Positions 1 through 9,990 of a stretch of DNA of 64,000 bases are shown one piece after another. The stretch's first letter is position 1; each line of letters begins with the position of its first letter. The stretch spans positions 62,001 to 126,000 of the forward strand of contig NZ_JAGGJW010000018.1 of NCBI RefSeq assembly GCF_017873175.1, in the 5' to 3' direction. Origin of the DNA: Neorhizobium petrolearium. Its GTDB lineage: Bacteria > Pseudomonadota > Alphaproteobacteria > Rhizobiales > Rhizobiaceae. The notes beneath the pieces are model-generated. The model was not told where the DNA came from. It saw nothing but the letters and a program-made list of their open reading frames with translations, and did not search any database. The position numbers were made by a program, and so were the translations under genes.

Positions 1-598
1 CGGCATGAGCCTGCACGGCATGTATCGTGATTGCGACGATCCCGACGCTTTCGTCTGGGTCCGGTCATTCCCTGACATGCCCTCCCGGGCCAGGTCGCTT
101 GCAGAGTTCTACGGCGGCCCCGTATGGAAGGCGTTCGGAGCGGCCGCCAATGATACCATGATCAACTCCGACAACGTGCTTCTGCTCCGCTCTGCCGGAC
201 AACCGCCGTTCACCGCGGCGCGTTCGGCCAATGGCGGCAAACCGCTAGTAACGGTGACGACCTACTCTCTGGCGCCTCGGCGCGAAGACGAATTTGTGAC
301 GTTTTTCGGCAACTATGTCGCCCCCCTCATGCAGCGAGCTGGTGCACGCAGCGATGCGCGCTTCGTAACCGAACGGAGCGAAAACACCTTCTCCAGATTG
401 CCGGTTCGCGAGGGAGAAACGGTCTGTGTGCAGGTCAACGCTTTTGAATCGGCACATGCCTATGCGGCATTCGAAGCAGAGCTGGCCGACATCACTGAAT
501 GGATCAGCGATGTCCAACCCCGCCTGGACCAGTTCGTCTGGCGACAACCGGAGACGATGCGGCTCTTGCCCACACGCAGATCCGCTCATGTCTGGTAA
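1..598 (+). CDS. NIPSNAP-like family protein, 5' end cut by the window
   Basis: The reading frame is open from the first bases and ends at the TAA at 596-598. An ATG sits at position 5, but with only four bases before it the true start may lie outside the window. The visible 197 residues have the look of a NIPSNAP / ABM-type dimeric alpha-beta barrel protein: a first half with a FYGGPVWK motif, an ANDTMINSDNVLLLR segment, and a second repeat starting at about residue 80 (VTTYSL). Members often have no assigned reaction, and no catalytic role can be read from the sequence. It converges on the tpsB gene that follows. The family call rests on pattern recognition alone. Confidence 0.6.
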   Translation, partial: GMSLHGMYRDCDDPDAFVWVRSFPDMPSRARSLAEFYGGPVWKAFGAAANDTMINSDNVLLLRSAGQPPFTAARSANGGKPLVTVTTYSLAPRREDEFVTFFGNYVAPLMQRAGARSDARFVTERSENTFSRLPVREGETVCVQVNAFESAHAYAAFEAELADITEWISDVQPRLDQFVWRQPETMRLLPTRRSAHVW

Positions 599-737
599 AG
601 CGTAACCCGCTTCTGGAGCGGCTGAAGCTGCAACATTCAGCTTATCTGCCGTTTCGCCGGAGCCCTCTTACGGTGCGGCCGGCATATCGGTCTCGGAGCT
701 TGAGTGACACAGTTCACCGGTATCGATTTTGCATTTA

Positions 738-760
738 GCGCGAGATAGTTGTTGTCGCGC
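738..760 (-). terminator. Possible terminator hairpin downstream of tpsB
   Basis: On the minus strand GCGCGA and TCGCGC (738-743 and 755-760) can pair around an 11-nt loop, 15 nt after the tpsB stop. The stem is followed by TAAAT rather than a clean T-run, so it is only a weak intrinsic terminator candidate. Confidence 0.3.
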
Positions 761-774
761 CGCTGTGCCTCAAG

Positions 775-2544
775 TCAAAAGCTCCCCACGAAGCGCAGAT
801 TGATGCGATCTTCCCGCCCGCCGTCACTGTCGCTGCCATGTGCATATTCAAGCGAGAAGCTTGCAGCGCCGGGGCCTGCTGTCTGCCCCAAGGCGGCCCG
901 GAACCCCACTCCGAAAGCCGCAGCCCGAACGATCTCCGACTCCAGTGCAGTGGGTTTGTGCAAAACCGCAGACCCGCCGGATGCAAAAACGTAGGGTGTG
1001 AAGGCCCCCCCGAGAGCGGTCTTGTCGGCAAGGGGAGAGAAGGCAAATGGAAACGCCAATTCGGCTCGCGAAACAATGCCGCTGTCGCCCTCAAGCGTGC
1101 CGGAATCGTAAGCGGAAAGCCCGTCCGGCCCGCCAAGGCCGAGCTGTTCGGAAGCCGCCAGCGCCTGCCCGAAGGAAGTCTGCGCGCGACCGTTGATACT
1201 CAAAAGCAGCCGGTCATCCATCACCGATTGGCTGTAGCTCCATCGGACATCCATCTTCTGGAAATCGGGTTCTGCGCCGTAACGCGTCATGGGCAGGTCA
1301 AGCGTCGCCCGGCGCGCGCCCCATGTATCCAAGCCGAAGGATGCGGTAACCACCCCCCGCAAAGAGGCGCCCCAGGGCGCTTCTGCATCAATCGACTGGC
1401 CAAGGCGCAAAACACGCAACCGATCCTCGTTAAAAGGAGACTCGCTCGAACCGAGAACGATCGTCTGTCGTTCGTTTGCCACATCCAGTGCCAGACTGCT
1501 CGAAAGATTGAGATCGCGCGAGCGGAGCCAGTCATAATTCAACCGCAGCGATAAGCGTTCGTAATGGTCGCGCATGCGATAGCCCACTTCGGAGTCCGGA
1601 TTGGTTTTCGTATCCGTCGCCTCGACATTCAGCGACAGCCCGTCAAACCCCAACGGAAGAATGAAGCCTGCTGACATCTGCCGGTTGCGCGGATCGGCGC
1701 CGAAGAGATCATCGTCCGGGTAACCGCCAATACGGAGATATATCTGTTCACCGAGGCCAAACAGGCTGTTGAACTGCGTTCCGACGCCAAAGACATAGCG
1801 CCCGAGATCCTCCGACAGACTGTTGTCCAGCGAGAAATCGGTCGTCACCGGATCGTAGCGACCGCCTATGACCAGTAATGTCGAACCCGGCTTCGCTCCC
1901 GGCTTGAGTGTTGAGTTCAACACGACGCCCGGCGTGTCGTCCGCCAGAAGGAGCCGCTTTTCCAGTTCCTGCCTTTTTACGCGCCGCGCACCGACAAGCG
2001 GAGCAAGAAGGTTTCGAATGCGCGTGCGCGCATTGGAGGGGAGTGCCGAAACGTCGAGTGCTTCGACGTAACCGTCTGTAACCACCATCCTCAAGCGCGC
2101 TCCATCCCGGATTGTCTGAGGGGGAAGGCTCACACGCACCAGCAGGTAACCAGCTCGTGCATATGCCGCCTCCAGGTCGCGCGCCGCGGCAAAGAGGTCC
2201 GAACCGGAAACCTTCCGCCCCTTTAGCCTGGCTTCGACCTCTTTGCCGGTGGCGGCCAGTTCGGGAAAGCCGTTCTCAACGTCAATACCGTCCAACGTCA
2301 CAAAAAGCTGCTCGGCACCCGCGGGTGTGTCGAGGCCGGTTGTGGCGGGCAGGTAGATGCCGCCCGGCTGCCGCGTCTGCGGCGGCGCGTAGGAGGGCTG
2401 TGTGATCTGGCTCGCAGTCTGCCCGAAAGCTGGACTGCAGGCCAAGCAAATTGAGAGCACCGCCGCAGCGGGAACGTAAACGATTGGAAACGCTCGAGCC
2501 GCCCGGACGGAGAGCCTTTCTGCCCGGCTCTCAGAGCAGATCAT
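775..2544 (-). CDS. Two-partner secretion outer-membrane transporter (ShlB/FhaC/HecB family, TpsB)
   Basis: A 589-residue TpsB transporter, predicted to export the adjacent TpsA protein across the outer membrane. An N-terminal signal peptide with a hydrophobic stretch at about 20-38 ends near AFGQ (residue 42). POTRA-type domains follow, with LFVTLDGIDV near residue 80 and a VTDGYVEAL strand near 157. From about residue 230 to the end there are alternating amphipathic strands of a 16-strand barrel, finishing in an aromatic C-terminus (FVGSF), as outer-membrane proteins do. The ATG lies 14 nt inside the end of tpsA, so the two genes are translationally linked. Length and order (A then B) are normal for the family. 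Confidence 0.93.
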   Translation of the reverse strand: MICSESRAERLSVRAARAFPIVYVPAAAVLSICLACSPAFGQTASQITQPSYAPPQTRQPGGIYLPATTGLDTPAGAEQLFVTLDGIDVENGFPELAATGKEVEARLKGRKVSGSDLFAAARDLEAAYARAGYLLVRVSLPPQTIRDGARLRMVVTDGYVEALDVSALPSNARTRIRNLLAPLVGARRVKRQELEKRLLLADDTPGVVLNSTLKPGAKPGSTLLVIGGRYDPVTTDFSLDNSLSEDLGRYVFGVGTQFNSLFGLGEQIYLRIGGYPDDDLFGADPRNRQMSAGFILPLGFDGLSLNVEATDTKTNPDSEVGYRMRDHYERLSLRLNYDWLRSRDLNLSSSLALDVANERQTIVLGSSESPFNEDRLRVLRLGQSIDAEAPWGASLRGVVTASFGLDTWGARRATLDLPMTRYGAEPDFQKMDVRWSYSQSVMDDRLLLSINGRAQTSFGQALAASEQLGLGGPDGLSAYDSGTLEGDSGIVSRAELAFPFAFSPLADKTALGGAFTPYVFASGGSAVLHKPTALESEIVRAAAFGVGFRAALGQTAGPGAASFSLEYAHGSDSDGGREDRINLRFVGSF

Positions 2545-5500
2545 TCAGTTCTTCCTCCAGAGTGCTGTTACCGCTGTCTCCGTTTCTGCCACCGCTGATG
2601 CCGGATGATTGCACACTCGGCTTGCTCGTCGGCTTCTCCAACGCGTTATCATCCGTGCCGTCCATTATGCCGGAAAGAGCCTGCTGCTGCCGGATGAACT
2701 GTTCGACGATTCCCGCAGGACTTTGAATGGTCGGCCCGCGTGTAACCGGCGGGAGCGTGGCAGACCCCTGTTCGACCACGGTCAAGGTTCCCGGCCGGAA
2801 AGTCATGGCGTAATTGGCAGAGCTGCTGAGACTGCCTTGCATGATGTCGTAGCGTCCTGCGACCGATCCGATACCGGCTGCCGTTGCAAGGCTGCCGGTC
2901 AGAACGTCGCCGTTGGCCAGACCATGCCCGCCAATGGAGTAGGTCAGCGCAGGATTGGCGCTGCCGCCCCTTCTGACGATATCATCGGCCGTGACCGTGA
3001 TCTCTCGCGGCAGTACCGTCAGCACGTTGCCCTGATAGCTGATCGCATAATTGTCGTTATCCAGCGTGCCTTGCGTAATAAGATAGCTGCCGGCGTCGGA
3101 CTGTGCCGTCGCCTCCGTCGCGAGCATGCCGCTGAGGCTGTCGCCGTTCACCAGCCCCTGACCACCGATGCTATAGGCGAATGCCGGATTCTCGTTGCCA
3201 TAGATCCGGCTCGCTCCGCTTGCGGTCACCGTGATTGCCCGGGGCGTCACCGTCAGAGTGCCGCCCTGATACGTGACGTTGTAATTAGAGGAAGCGGCGA
3301 GGCTGCCCTGGCCGATCGCGTAGGAGCCAACGCCCGAGGTGGCAGTGGCTGCCGTCGAAAGCGCACCGGAAAGCATGTCGCCGTTGACGAGCCCTTCGCC
3401 GCTAACCGTATAATCGAGGACGGGATTGTTGTCGCCATAGGTGCGGCTCATGTTGCCGGCGATGACGGTGATGGCGCGCGGGATGATCGTTAACGTCCCT
3501 CCCTGATACGTGACGTCGTAATTGGAGGAGGCGGCGAGACTACCTTTGTCGATCGTGTAGGAACCAACACCCGAGGCGGCACTGGCCGCCGTCGACAGAG
3601 CGCCGGAAAGCGTGTCACCATTGACGAGACTTTTGCCGCCGACCACATAGCCAAGAACCGGATTGGCATCGCCATAGGTTCTGCTCGTATCGCCGGCGAC
3701 GACCGTGATGGCGCGCGGCGTGATCGCTAGCGTCCCGGGCGTGAAGCTGATGTCGTAATTGCGGTTATCGAGCGTGCCCTTGGAAATCATGTAGCTGCCA
3801 ACTCCCGACGCCCCCGTCGCCGTGGTTGAAAGAGCACCGGAGAGCATGTCTCCGTCCAGCAGCCCGCCGGCGGTATAGGTGAATGCTGGATTCCCGTCGC
3901 CGTAGTCCCGTGTCAGATCGTTGGCCGTAACCGTGATCGACCGCGGCACGATGGCGAGTGTTCCACCGACATATGCAAGCGCGTAGTTCGATGAAGCCGC
4001 CAGGCTTCCCTGTCCGATGGCGTAGGAGCCGACATTGGATCTTGCCGTAGCATCGGTTGAGAGTGTCCCGCCGAGACTGTCGCCATTCACCAGTCCCTGG
4101 CCGCCCACCGAATAGCTGAAAACGGGGTTGTCGTCGCCATAGATGCGGTTCGCGGCATGCGCCCTGACGGTGATAGCCCGCGGCGTCACCGTTAGCGTTC
4201 CTTCCTGAAAAGTGACGTCGTAATTCGACGAGGCCGCGAGATTGCCTTGTCCGATCGCATAGGAGCCGACACCGGAGGAAGTGGTTGCCGCGGTCGAGAG
4301 AACCCCCGAAAGCGTGTCGCCTTCGACGAGACCTGCGCCGCCCACCGTGTAGCCGAGTGCCGGATTGGCATCGCCATAGGTCCGGCTCGTGTCCCCGACG
4401 ATGACGGTGATGGCGCGTGGTGTGATCGTCAGCGTGCCAGAGGCATAGCTGATGTCGCTGCCCTGCTGGCTGGAATAAAGACCGGAAACGGTCAGCTCGT
4501 GACTGCCGACATTCCTGCCGGATCCGGCATATGAGGCGGTGCCGAAAAGCTCTGCGCCGTCAACCGAAACGCTGTAGCCGGATTCGCCGCCCTGATCCGT
4601 GCCGTCATAGACCTTGCTGGCATCATTGGCCTTGACGGTGACCGGCGTCAGGAAGCTGCGCAGCAGGGGCGAGGTGTATCCGTCGTAGATTCGCCAGACG
4701 GAACCGGTGCCCCCCGCATCCTCTATATCCCAGCCGGCCGTTTCAAAGCTCGCCAGCTGCATCATCTGCGCGTCATCAAGGCCCGCCGCTCCGGCGATGG
4801 TGCCCTTGCCAAACCCATTGGTGAGGCCCGAGGAAGTGGTGTTCCAGAAGCTGCCGACCACGGTTCCGAGATTGTTTCCGACAAGCCCCCCGAGATCGAG
4901 CTGCCCACTCACGGCGCCTGTCGAATAGGAGCCCCTGACCGTAGCGTCCTGGTTCAGTCCGACCAGCCCGCCGATCAGGCTGAATCCCGTAACATCGCCG
5001 GTTGCGTAGGAACTGCTGACAGCGCCGCCGGTGCCGTTGACCCCGACAAGCCCGCCTGTACCATATCCGCCATTCACATTACCCGTTGCATAGGCATTGG
5101 AAATCGTCGCCTCAACATCGCTCGTCGATGTAATATTCAGACCGACAAGCCCCCCGGTCCCGTACCCCATCTGCCCACCGTCCGCACCACCGGTGTTGGT
5201 ATCCACATCTCCGGTCGCAAATACGTTGCTGATGGCACCGCCGTTCTCACCGATCAATCCGCCGACAAACTGGTAGATCACGCCCTGAAACCCGGTCACC
5301 GTGCCGGTAACGTCGCCGGTGGCATAGGCGTCGGTGACCACTCCGCTGTTGAAACCAACCAGGCCGCCGACCTTCTGTATGCCTCGCAGGTCGGTATTTT
5401 GTGGGTAGGAACCGTGAACGTTATCCCCGAAGATGGGCATCAGAACATCAGGAATAGGGTCATTCATGATGTCGCCGCCGAGATCCTGAGACGCTCCTAC

Positions 5501-8044
5501 GTTCCCCGTCGCGTAGACATCGTGGATCTGGCCGGAATTGGAGCCGATCAGTCCTCCGGCGGCCGCGACACCTGTGCCACCGCCCACTCCGACACCGCCG
5601 GTCGCATATGCGCTGGAGATCGCCCCCTTGTTGTCGCCAACCAGTCCGCCGACATTGTTTGCTCCGTTGGTCGCGCCTGTGGCATAGGAATTGGTGATTG
5701 TTCCGTTGTTTGTGCCGGCAAGTCCGCCAACGGAGATAACACCGCTAACGCTCGATCCTGCATAAGACGAGGTTATCGTCCCGTTGTTTTCGCCGACAAG
5801 TCCGCCGATCGACGTTCTTCCGGAAATAGTGATTTCGGCATGACTCTTTTCAATCGTGCCGTCGTTGCGTCCAACCAGACCGCCATTGCCAAATCCGGTC
5901 TGGGTGTTGGAGAGCATTGCTTCAGTGTATGACCCATAAATCGTGCCGGTGTTGAGGCCGACAAGCCCTCCCGAATACAGGCTACCACCCCCGAACACGC
6001 CGCGGGAGGAAGCGTTCTTGACGATGCCGCTGTTGACGCCCACGAGAGAGCCGACATATTTCGCACCGCTGGCGATGCCCAGATAAAGATTCACGTCGCG
6101 AATGGTGCCTGATGAAACGCCGAAGAGACCGGCGGCCTCCCGGTCGGGCTTCATCAAAAGGAGCCATTCGATGCTATTGCCCATTCCGGTAAACGTACCT
6201 GTAAACGGGTCGGCATAATCGCCGATTGGGACCATGCCGGTCTCATCGTTCCACGTCATGGCGGGTTCGAGGTCGAGCGTGCCGGCCAAGGCATAATTGC
6301 CGCCAAGGTTGCCATTCATCGCCTGCAACTGTTCGGCGCTGCGGATGATCGTATAGGCCTGCCCGTTGATCGTCAGACCGGCATTGGCGCCTGAAAGAGT
6401 GACCGGCCGGTGGACAAAATAGTCGCTGCCGGTCGACGCGCTGCCGCTCGTGGCGAAGTCGCCATAGTTCAGCACCAGGCCTGCATTGGCGCCGGTGGCG
6501 ACGATGGGGGAATCGATATGAATGTCGCCATAGGCTGAAAGAGTGAGAATCGAGTCGCTCGACCAGAAAAGGTTGCCGGCAACCGCCACGGTAATGTCGC
6601 CTGCCTGACTGCCGGGCGACCCCGAGCCACCAGTTGCAATCGTAACATTTGCGGTTGCCAGTGCGTTCTGGAGCGTAAGGACGTCTATTACACTGTCGTT
6701 ACCCGTGGGGGTCATGCCGTTGGAATTGCTGGACGGCCTAAGGGCAATGGTGACGTTGTAGGGATCGAGAAGCAAATTGCCGAAGCGGCCGTTCTCAGCG
6801 GTCAGGTCCACCGCGCCGGTAAAGTCGAGCTTCGCCTTGCCCGAGACCTCCACTTCTCCGCCGGATCCGAGGCCGGTGCCCCTTGCCGTAATCAACCCGT
6901 CAAAGACAGTCATCTCGTCGGACCAGATGACGACGTCTCCGCCTGCACCGCCTTCGGTCGCATCCGCACGGATAACGCTTTTCCGATCCACCGCAGTGGT
7001 TTCAGCTCGCTGCAACGGTCCCTTCCCCTGACGGTTGCCACCGACCTCCACCGTGCCGCCTCCCGCCGCGCCGGATGCATCGACCACGGCACCATTCAGC
7101 TTCACGGATTTGCCGGTGATCTTCACCTTTCCGCCCTTGCCGCCGCCGCTGGCGGTCACATTCAAACGGCCGGATACGGAGACGCTCCCCCCTGCTCCCC
7201 CGCCGATGACGATCTCGCCCTGCCTGCCGCTGATCGTTCTGGCCTCGACCGTTCCGGGAAGGTTGATGGCGTTTCTCGCCGCCTCTCGCGCAGTAGCGGC
7301 CGAAATGACGACTCGGCCCCCATCGGCGGAGATCCGGCCTCCGTTCTTGACAAGCGCATCCGCACCGCTCGCTTTGGTCGGCACAGCGACCTGCAGAAAG
7401 CCGTCGCCCGACAGGTCGAGCGTGGCCTCTTCGCCTGACCCCAGTCCCACCTTGCCCATCGGCACGCTGATCAACCCGTCATTACTGACCCGCCCACCTA
7501 TCAAGGCTGCATATCCGCCCCGACCGATAGTGATCACGCCGCTGTTCTCAACTGCCGCGGAAGTCCCCTTGCCGGCAAATGTCCTCTTTCCCTTCAGGAA
7601 CTCCTCGTCGCTGGTATCCAGCGTCGAGGCCACGAAGCCTCCGCCGACCTTGACATTGCCGGTCTTGGTGATCGCGATCCCGTTGGGATTGATCAGATAG
7701 ACATGGCCGTTGCCGGTGAGCGATCCCGCAATCGTCGATGTGGTCGATCCGGTGACGCGGTTGAGGATTGCGGAGGAGCTTCCGGGCTGAGCGAAGTTGA
7801 CGGTATGCCCCTGGCCGACCGAAAAGCTGTTCCAGTTGACGATGGCATTCTGCGAGCCTTGCGTGATCGTCATCGACTTTCCTGCGGAGCCGACCGATAC
7901 CTGCCCCGCCGCAACGCTCGCCCCAGTGGGAAGCGGATCGGCCAGGGCCGGCCGTAAGAGGCCGGCGCCTGCGGCAAGCGCTAGCGCCAATCCGGTCGTT
8001 GACAACAGTTGCGCCTTCAAGCCTGCAAAGCAGAATGGAATCAT
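2531..8044 (-). CDS. FHA-type TpsA exoprotein with GLUG and MBG repeats
   Basis: A giant exported adhesin-like protein of 1837 residues from the chosen start. The frame stays open back to a TTG at 8140, but the ATG at 8044 with GCAGGG just upstream gives a normal signal peptide ending ALA at about residue 35. The TPS (haemagglutination-activity) domain follows, with the INPNGI motif typical of FhaB-like proteins and NWNSFSVGQG ahead of it. The middle (about 4880-6200) consists of GLUG-type repeats (GGLVG..., YATG). The C-terminal third (about 2780-4650) has one YDG-type and seven MBG-type units of about 78 residues, each starting PRAITV and containing YGD.NP. The protein ends in an acidic ELNDLL tail. 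It is expected to be secreted by the overlapping TpsB and to mediate adhesion or biofilm formation; ligand unknown. Confidence 0.92.
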   Translation of the reverse strand: MIPFCFAGLKAQLLSTTGLALALAAGAGLLRPALADPLPTGASVAAGQVSVGSAGKSMTITQGSQNAIVNWNSFSVGQGHTVNFAQPGSSSAILNRVTGSTTSTIAGSLTGNGHVYLINPNGIAITKTGNVKVGGGFVASTLDTSDEEFLKGKRTFAGKGTSAAVENSGVITIGRGGYAALIGGRVSNDGLISVPMGKVGLGSGEEATLDLSGDGFLQVAVPTKASGADALVKNGGRISADGGRVVISAATAREAARNAINLPGTVEARTISGRQGEIVIGGGAGGSVSVSGRLNVTASGGGKGGKVKITGKSVKLNGAVVDASGAAGGGTVEVGGNRQGKGPLQRAETTAVDRKSVIRADATEGGAGGDVVIWSDEMTVFDGLITARGTGLGSGGEVEVSGKAKLDFTGAVDLTAENGRFGNLLLDPYNVTIALRPSSNSNGMTPTGNDSVIDVLTLQNALATANVTIATGGSGSPGSQAGDITVAVAGNLFWSSDSILTLSAYGDIHIDSPIVATGANAGLVLNYGDFATSGSASTGSDYFVHRPVTLSGANAGLTINGQAYTIIRSAEQLQAMNGNLGGNYALAGTLDLEPAMTWNDETGMVPIGDYADPFTGTFTGMGNSIEWLLLMKPDREAAGLFGVSSGTIRDVNLYLGIASGAKYVGSLVGVNSGIVKNASSRGVFGGGSLYSGGLVGLNTGTIYGSYTEAMLSNTQTGFGNGGLVGRNDGTIEKSHAEITISGRTSIGGLVGENNGTITSSYAGSSVSGVISVGGLAGTNNGTITNSYATGATNGANNVGGLVGDNKGAISSAYATGGVGVGGGTGVAAAGGLIGSNSGQIHDVYATGNVGASQDLGGDIMNDPIPDVLMPIFGDNVHGSYPQNTDLRGIQKVGGLVGFNSGVVTDAYATGDVTGTVTGFQGVIYQFVGGLIGENGGAISNVFATGDVDTNTGGADGGQMGYGTGGLVGLNITSTSDVEATISNAYATGNVNGGYGTGGLVGVNGTGGAVSSSYATGDVTGFSLIGGLVGLNQDATVRGSYSTGAVSGQLDLGGLVGNNLGTVVGSFWNTTSSGLTNGFGKGTIAGAAGLDDAQMMQLASFETAGWDIEDAGGTGSVWRIYDGYTSPLLRSFLTPVTVKANDASKVYDGTDQGGESGYSVSVDGAELFGTASYAGSGRNVGSHELTVSGLYSSQQGSDISYASGTLTITPRAITVIVGDTSRTYGDANPALGYTVGGAGLVEGDTLSGVLSTAATTSSGVGSYAIGQGNLAASSNYDVTFQEGTLTVTPRAITVRAHAANRIYGDDNPVFSYSVGGQGLVNGDSLGGTLSTDATARSNVGSYAIGQGSLAASSNYALAYVGGTLAIVPRSITVTANDLTRDYGDGNPAFTYTAGGLLDGDMLSGALSTTATGASGVGSYMISKGTLDNRNYDISFTPGTLAITPRAITVVAGDTSRTYGDANPVLGYVVGGKSLVNGDTLSGALSTAASAASGVGSYTIDKGSLAASSNYDVTYQGGTLTIIPRAITVIAGNMSRTYGDNNPVLDYTVSGEGLVNGDMLSGALSTAATATSGVGSYAIGQGSLAASSNYNVTYQGGTLTVTPRAITVTASGASRIYGNENPAFAYSIGGQGLVNGDSLSGMLATEATAQSDAGSYLITQGTLDNDNYAISYQGNVLTVLPREITVTADDIVRRGGSANPALTYSIGGHGLANGDVLTGSLATAAGIGSVAGRYDIMQGSLSSSANYAMTFRPGTLTVVEQGSATLPPVTRGPTIQSPAGIVEQFIRQQQALSGIMDGTDDNALEKPTSKPSVQSSGISGGRNGDSGNSTLEEELNDLL
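2780..4650 (-). repeat. YDG/MBG repeat array in tpsA (one YDG, seven MBG units)
   Basis: Seven degenerate units of about 234 bp (roughly 78 residues) follow a single YDG-type unit (VYDGTD). Each unit carries PRxITV, a YGD-x-NP turn (lost in the last unit, which reads RRGGSANP), GLVNGD and an NY near the end. The units differ enough at DNA level that they look old. They probably form an extended stalk. Confidence 0.85.
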
Positions 8045-8319
8045 GATCCCTGCCCCCGGTGGCCGCCAGCCCATGAACAGTCCAGGGAAAAAATTCCCCG
8101 TGTTGCCTTTGGTGCAAGTGTACAGGGTTCTTCGCCGCAAAAGCGTTCACACCTTTCTACTCTTGCCCGTCGGTCAGTCCGCGGACGACATGAGTTGAGT
8201 TCTTTTTAGCCCCGCGTCTTATAGGAGACAGGCACGTTGGGGGGCAGTCCAAACTTTGCATCGATCCATAACGCGATGCGGCAGTGTTAATGACAAGCGA
8301 TATCGCAGGTTTGATCTGC

Positions 8320-9261
8320 TCAGAGGTGTGCGGAAATTGTCTCGGTCTCGGCCAAATCACGCATTTCTTCCGCAAGCAGCCGATAGTGAGCCATCTGCCC
8401 AACAGACCATGTTTCGAACTCATCGACGAGCGCCGGACTGATTTCGGAAAGCTGGCCGCTGCTGACAGCAAACACACCGTTTTCTTTTGCTTCCGAAAAA
8501 AGATTGCGGACGTGCTGGCGCGACACCCCGAAACGCCCGGCAAGGTTCTCCGGCGCCAAGTCGCCGTGCCACGGTTCGTCTTGATGTATTTTGCTGTAAT
8601 AAGATCCGATCACTGCCGTGAGTATGAGGTAGCCGGCATCGCGCGTGCTAAACTGCACGACATTGGGGAACGGCCGGAAGACGATATCGAGCTTCTTGAA
8701 CTCCTCTATGGATCGGGCGATCCAAAGAGCAAGGAGATCTGAGTTTCCCACAAGAAGATCGGCGAGCGACCGATCGGCAGGCCGAATACTTTCCGATATT
8801 TTCAGGAAAGACAGCGGTGAGCGTGCCACTTCGAGCAGAAGCTTCGGCGACGGGATGAGATAAATCGAACGACGGTCCGTCGCCTGCCGTTGGGCGGTGA
8901 CGTGGCCGCTGTCCCGCAAGGCCGCAATCAGATCGGCGACATGCCGAGGGCTGGCGGAAACGGTTTCCTGTAGCGCCTTCAAGGTTGGTGGCTTTCCTTC
9001 GCCCCGTTTCCAGCTCATATAATTGCTGATCAGATTAAAGCAGGTCATATAGCGGAACTGCTGAGCGAAGATCTTATTCGAAGACTTTCGTGGTGACGGC
9101 TCCTGGTTCATCGTCGCGCAATATTGCAGAATATGACTCCCCATTTGCTCATGCTGCAAGAATTCCGTCCCAAGCCGCCAGACAGGCCGCTGCTCGTATT
9201 GCCGGACGGTATGATAAGGCTCTTTGCGTGCCAGAGGGGCGGGCGATGAATTTGTCGTCAA
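8320..9261 (-). CDS. Predicted winged-helix DNA-binding regulator upstream of the tps operon
   Basis: I do not recognise a named family. The frame encodes up to 313 residues from a TTG at 9261; ATGs at 9144 (residue 40) and 9111 (residue 51) are equally plausible starts. Two segments look like helix-turn-helix units. One near residues 90-120 (TLKALQETV then SPRHVADLIAALRDSGHV) is followed by a wing-like TAQRQATDRRSIYL. The second, near 245-270, reads APENLAGRFGVSRQHVRNLFSEAKENGVF. The layout resembles proteins with two MarR/GntR-like winged helices. It lies on the same strand directly upstream of tpsA (about 275 bp before its ATG), which suggests it controls the adhesin, but this is inference. 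Confidence 0.6.
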   Translation of the reverse strand: MTTNSSPAPLARKEPYHTVRQYEQRPVWRLGTEFLQHEQMGSHILQYCATMNQEPSPRKSSNKIFAQQFRYMTCFNLISNYMSWKRGEGKPPTLKALQETVSASPRHVADLIAALRDSGHVTAQRQATDRRSIYLIPSPKLLLEVARSPLSFLKISESIRPADRSLADLLVGNSDLLALWIARSIEEFKKLDIVFRPFPNVVQFSTRDAGYLILTAVIGSYYSKIHQDEPWHGDLAPENLAGRFGVSRQHVRNLFSEAKENGVFAVSSGQLSEISPALVDEFETWSVGQMAHYRLLAEEMRDLAETETISAHL

Positions 9262-9360
9262 GTGCTTCTGCAGACAGTGATTCTGATCAGGAATTGATAT
9301 TCATCATCTCATTCATAAGAGATTTTCTCAATGGATGCGGCATTGAATGAAAGCCCTGCC

Positions 9361-9609
9361 CTATGGACGGTCGGTCTTGAGGCTAGCTTCCTGCAAAAGT
9401 TGGATCGCTGCCACCGCCCCCCATTCCGTCGGATTTGCATATTGGAGCAGCCGGCAGGCGCAGTCCGGACAAAGCTCATACTTGTCGTTGGCAAGTTGTG
9501 CCCCTGACGCCGACGTGACGCTGATAGTGGTCCATCGGAATTCGTCGATCTTGCGAAGTCGCCTCTTTTCGCCACATCCGTCACAGCGCCAAAACAATTG
9601 CTTCTCCAA
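9361..9609 (-). CDS. Small zinc-ribbon-like protein, copy 2
   Basis: An 82-residue protein with CxxC near the N-terminus (CDGC) and CPDC near residue 48, the spacing expected of a four-cysteine zinc ribbon. No ATG is available; the first usable start is TTG at 9609. It is clearly paralogous to the 71-residue protein encoded 165 bp upstream: both share LRKID after the first cysteine pair, then a short beta-rich stretch and ELCPDC followed by RL and NP.W/DPRKW. It precedes the winged-helix regulator on the same strand. It could be a DNA-, RNA- or protein-binding accessory factor; the function is unknown. Confidence 0.6.
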   Translation of the reverse strand: MEKQLFWRCDGCGEKRRLRKIDEFRWTTISVTSASGAQLANDKYELCPDCACRLLQYANPTEWGAVAAIQLLQEASLKTDRP

Positions 9610-9774
9610 ATTTCAGGACGAACGAAGCTAATTAAGACGGAGCTAATGCAGCAAAAAAGCAATTCAAGAGGCGTCAGAATCGCCTGGAAACGTCAACAAA
9701 AGATCGCAACCTCTTTCGAAGAGGAAGCATTTCTCAACATCGGTATGCGATGGAGGAGATTCCGATTGGCCAGA

Positions 9775-9990
9775 TCATCGAGATAACCCGACCTCGGACC
9801 TGGGCCATTTACGGGGATCGGCCATATTAACGAGACGATTTTGGCAGTCCGGACAAAGCTCGAAGGTCTCGCTCAGGCGTGGAGGACCTCGCCTTGACGA
9901 AATCTCCACGTGCAACATTCTCCACTGATCGATCTTTCTTAATTCGAACTGAACATCACATCCAGCGCATATCCATGTTAATTTTGCCAT
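9775..9990 (-). CDS. Small zinc-ribbon-like protein, copy 1
   Basis: A 71-residue protein starting at an ATG preceded by a strong GGAGGAGGGG ribosome binding site, which makes it a credible gene despite its size. It has CAGC at residues 8-11 and CPDC near residue 48, with LRKIDQW between them, matching the downstream paralog. No signal peptide or membrane segment is present, so it should be cytoplasmic. An AT-rich leader with a 14-bp perfect palindrome precedes it, so it probably begins a transcript that runs into the paralog and the regulator. The biological role is not known. Confidence 0.7.
   Translation of the reverse strand: MAKLTWICAGCDVQFELRKIDQWRMLHVEISSRRGPPRLSETFELCPDCQNRLVNMADPRKWPRSEVGLSR

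Noticed and set aside
8045..8140. Longer tpsA starting at TTG 8140
   Set aside because: It adds a 32-residue extension before a normal signal peptide, has no clear ribosome binding site, and the ATG at 8044 fits better.
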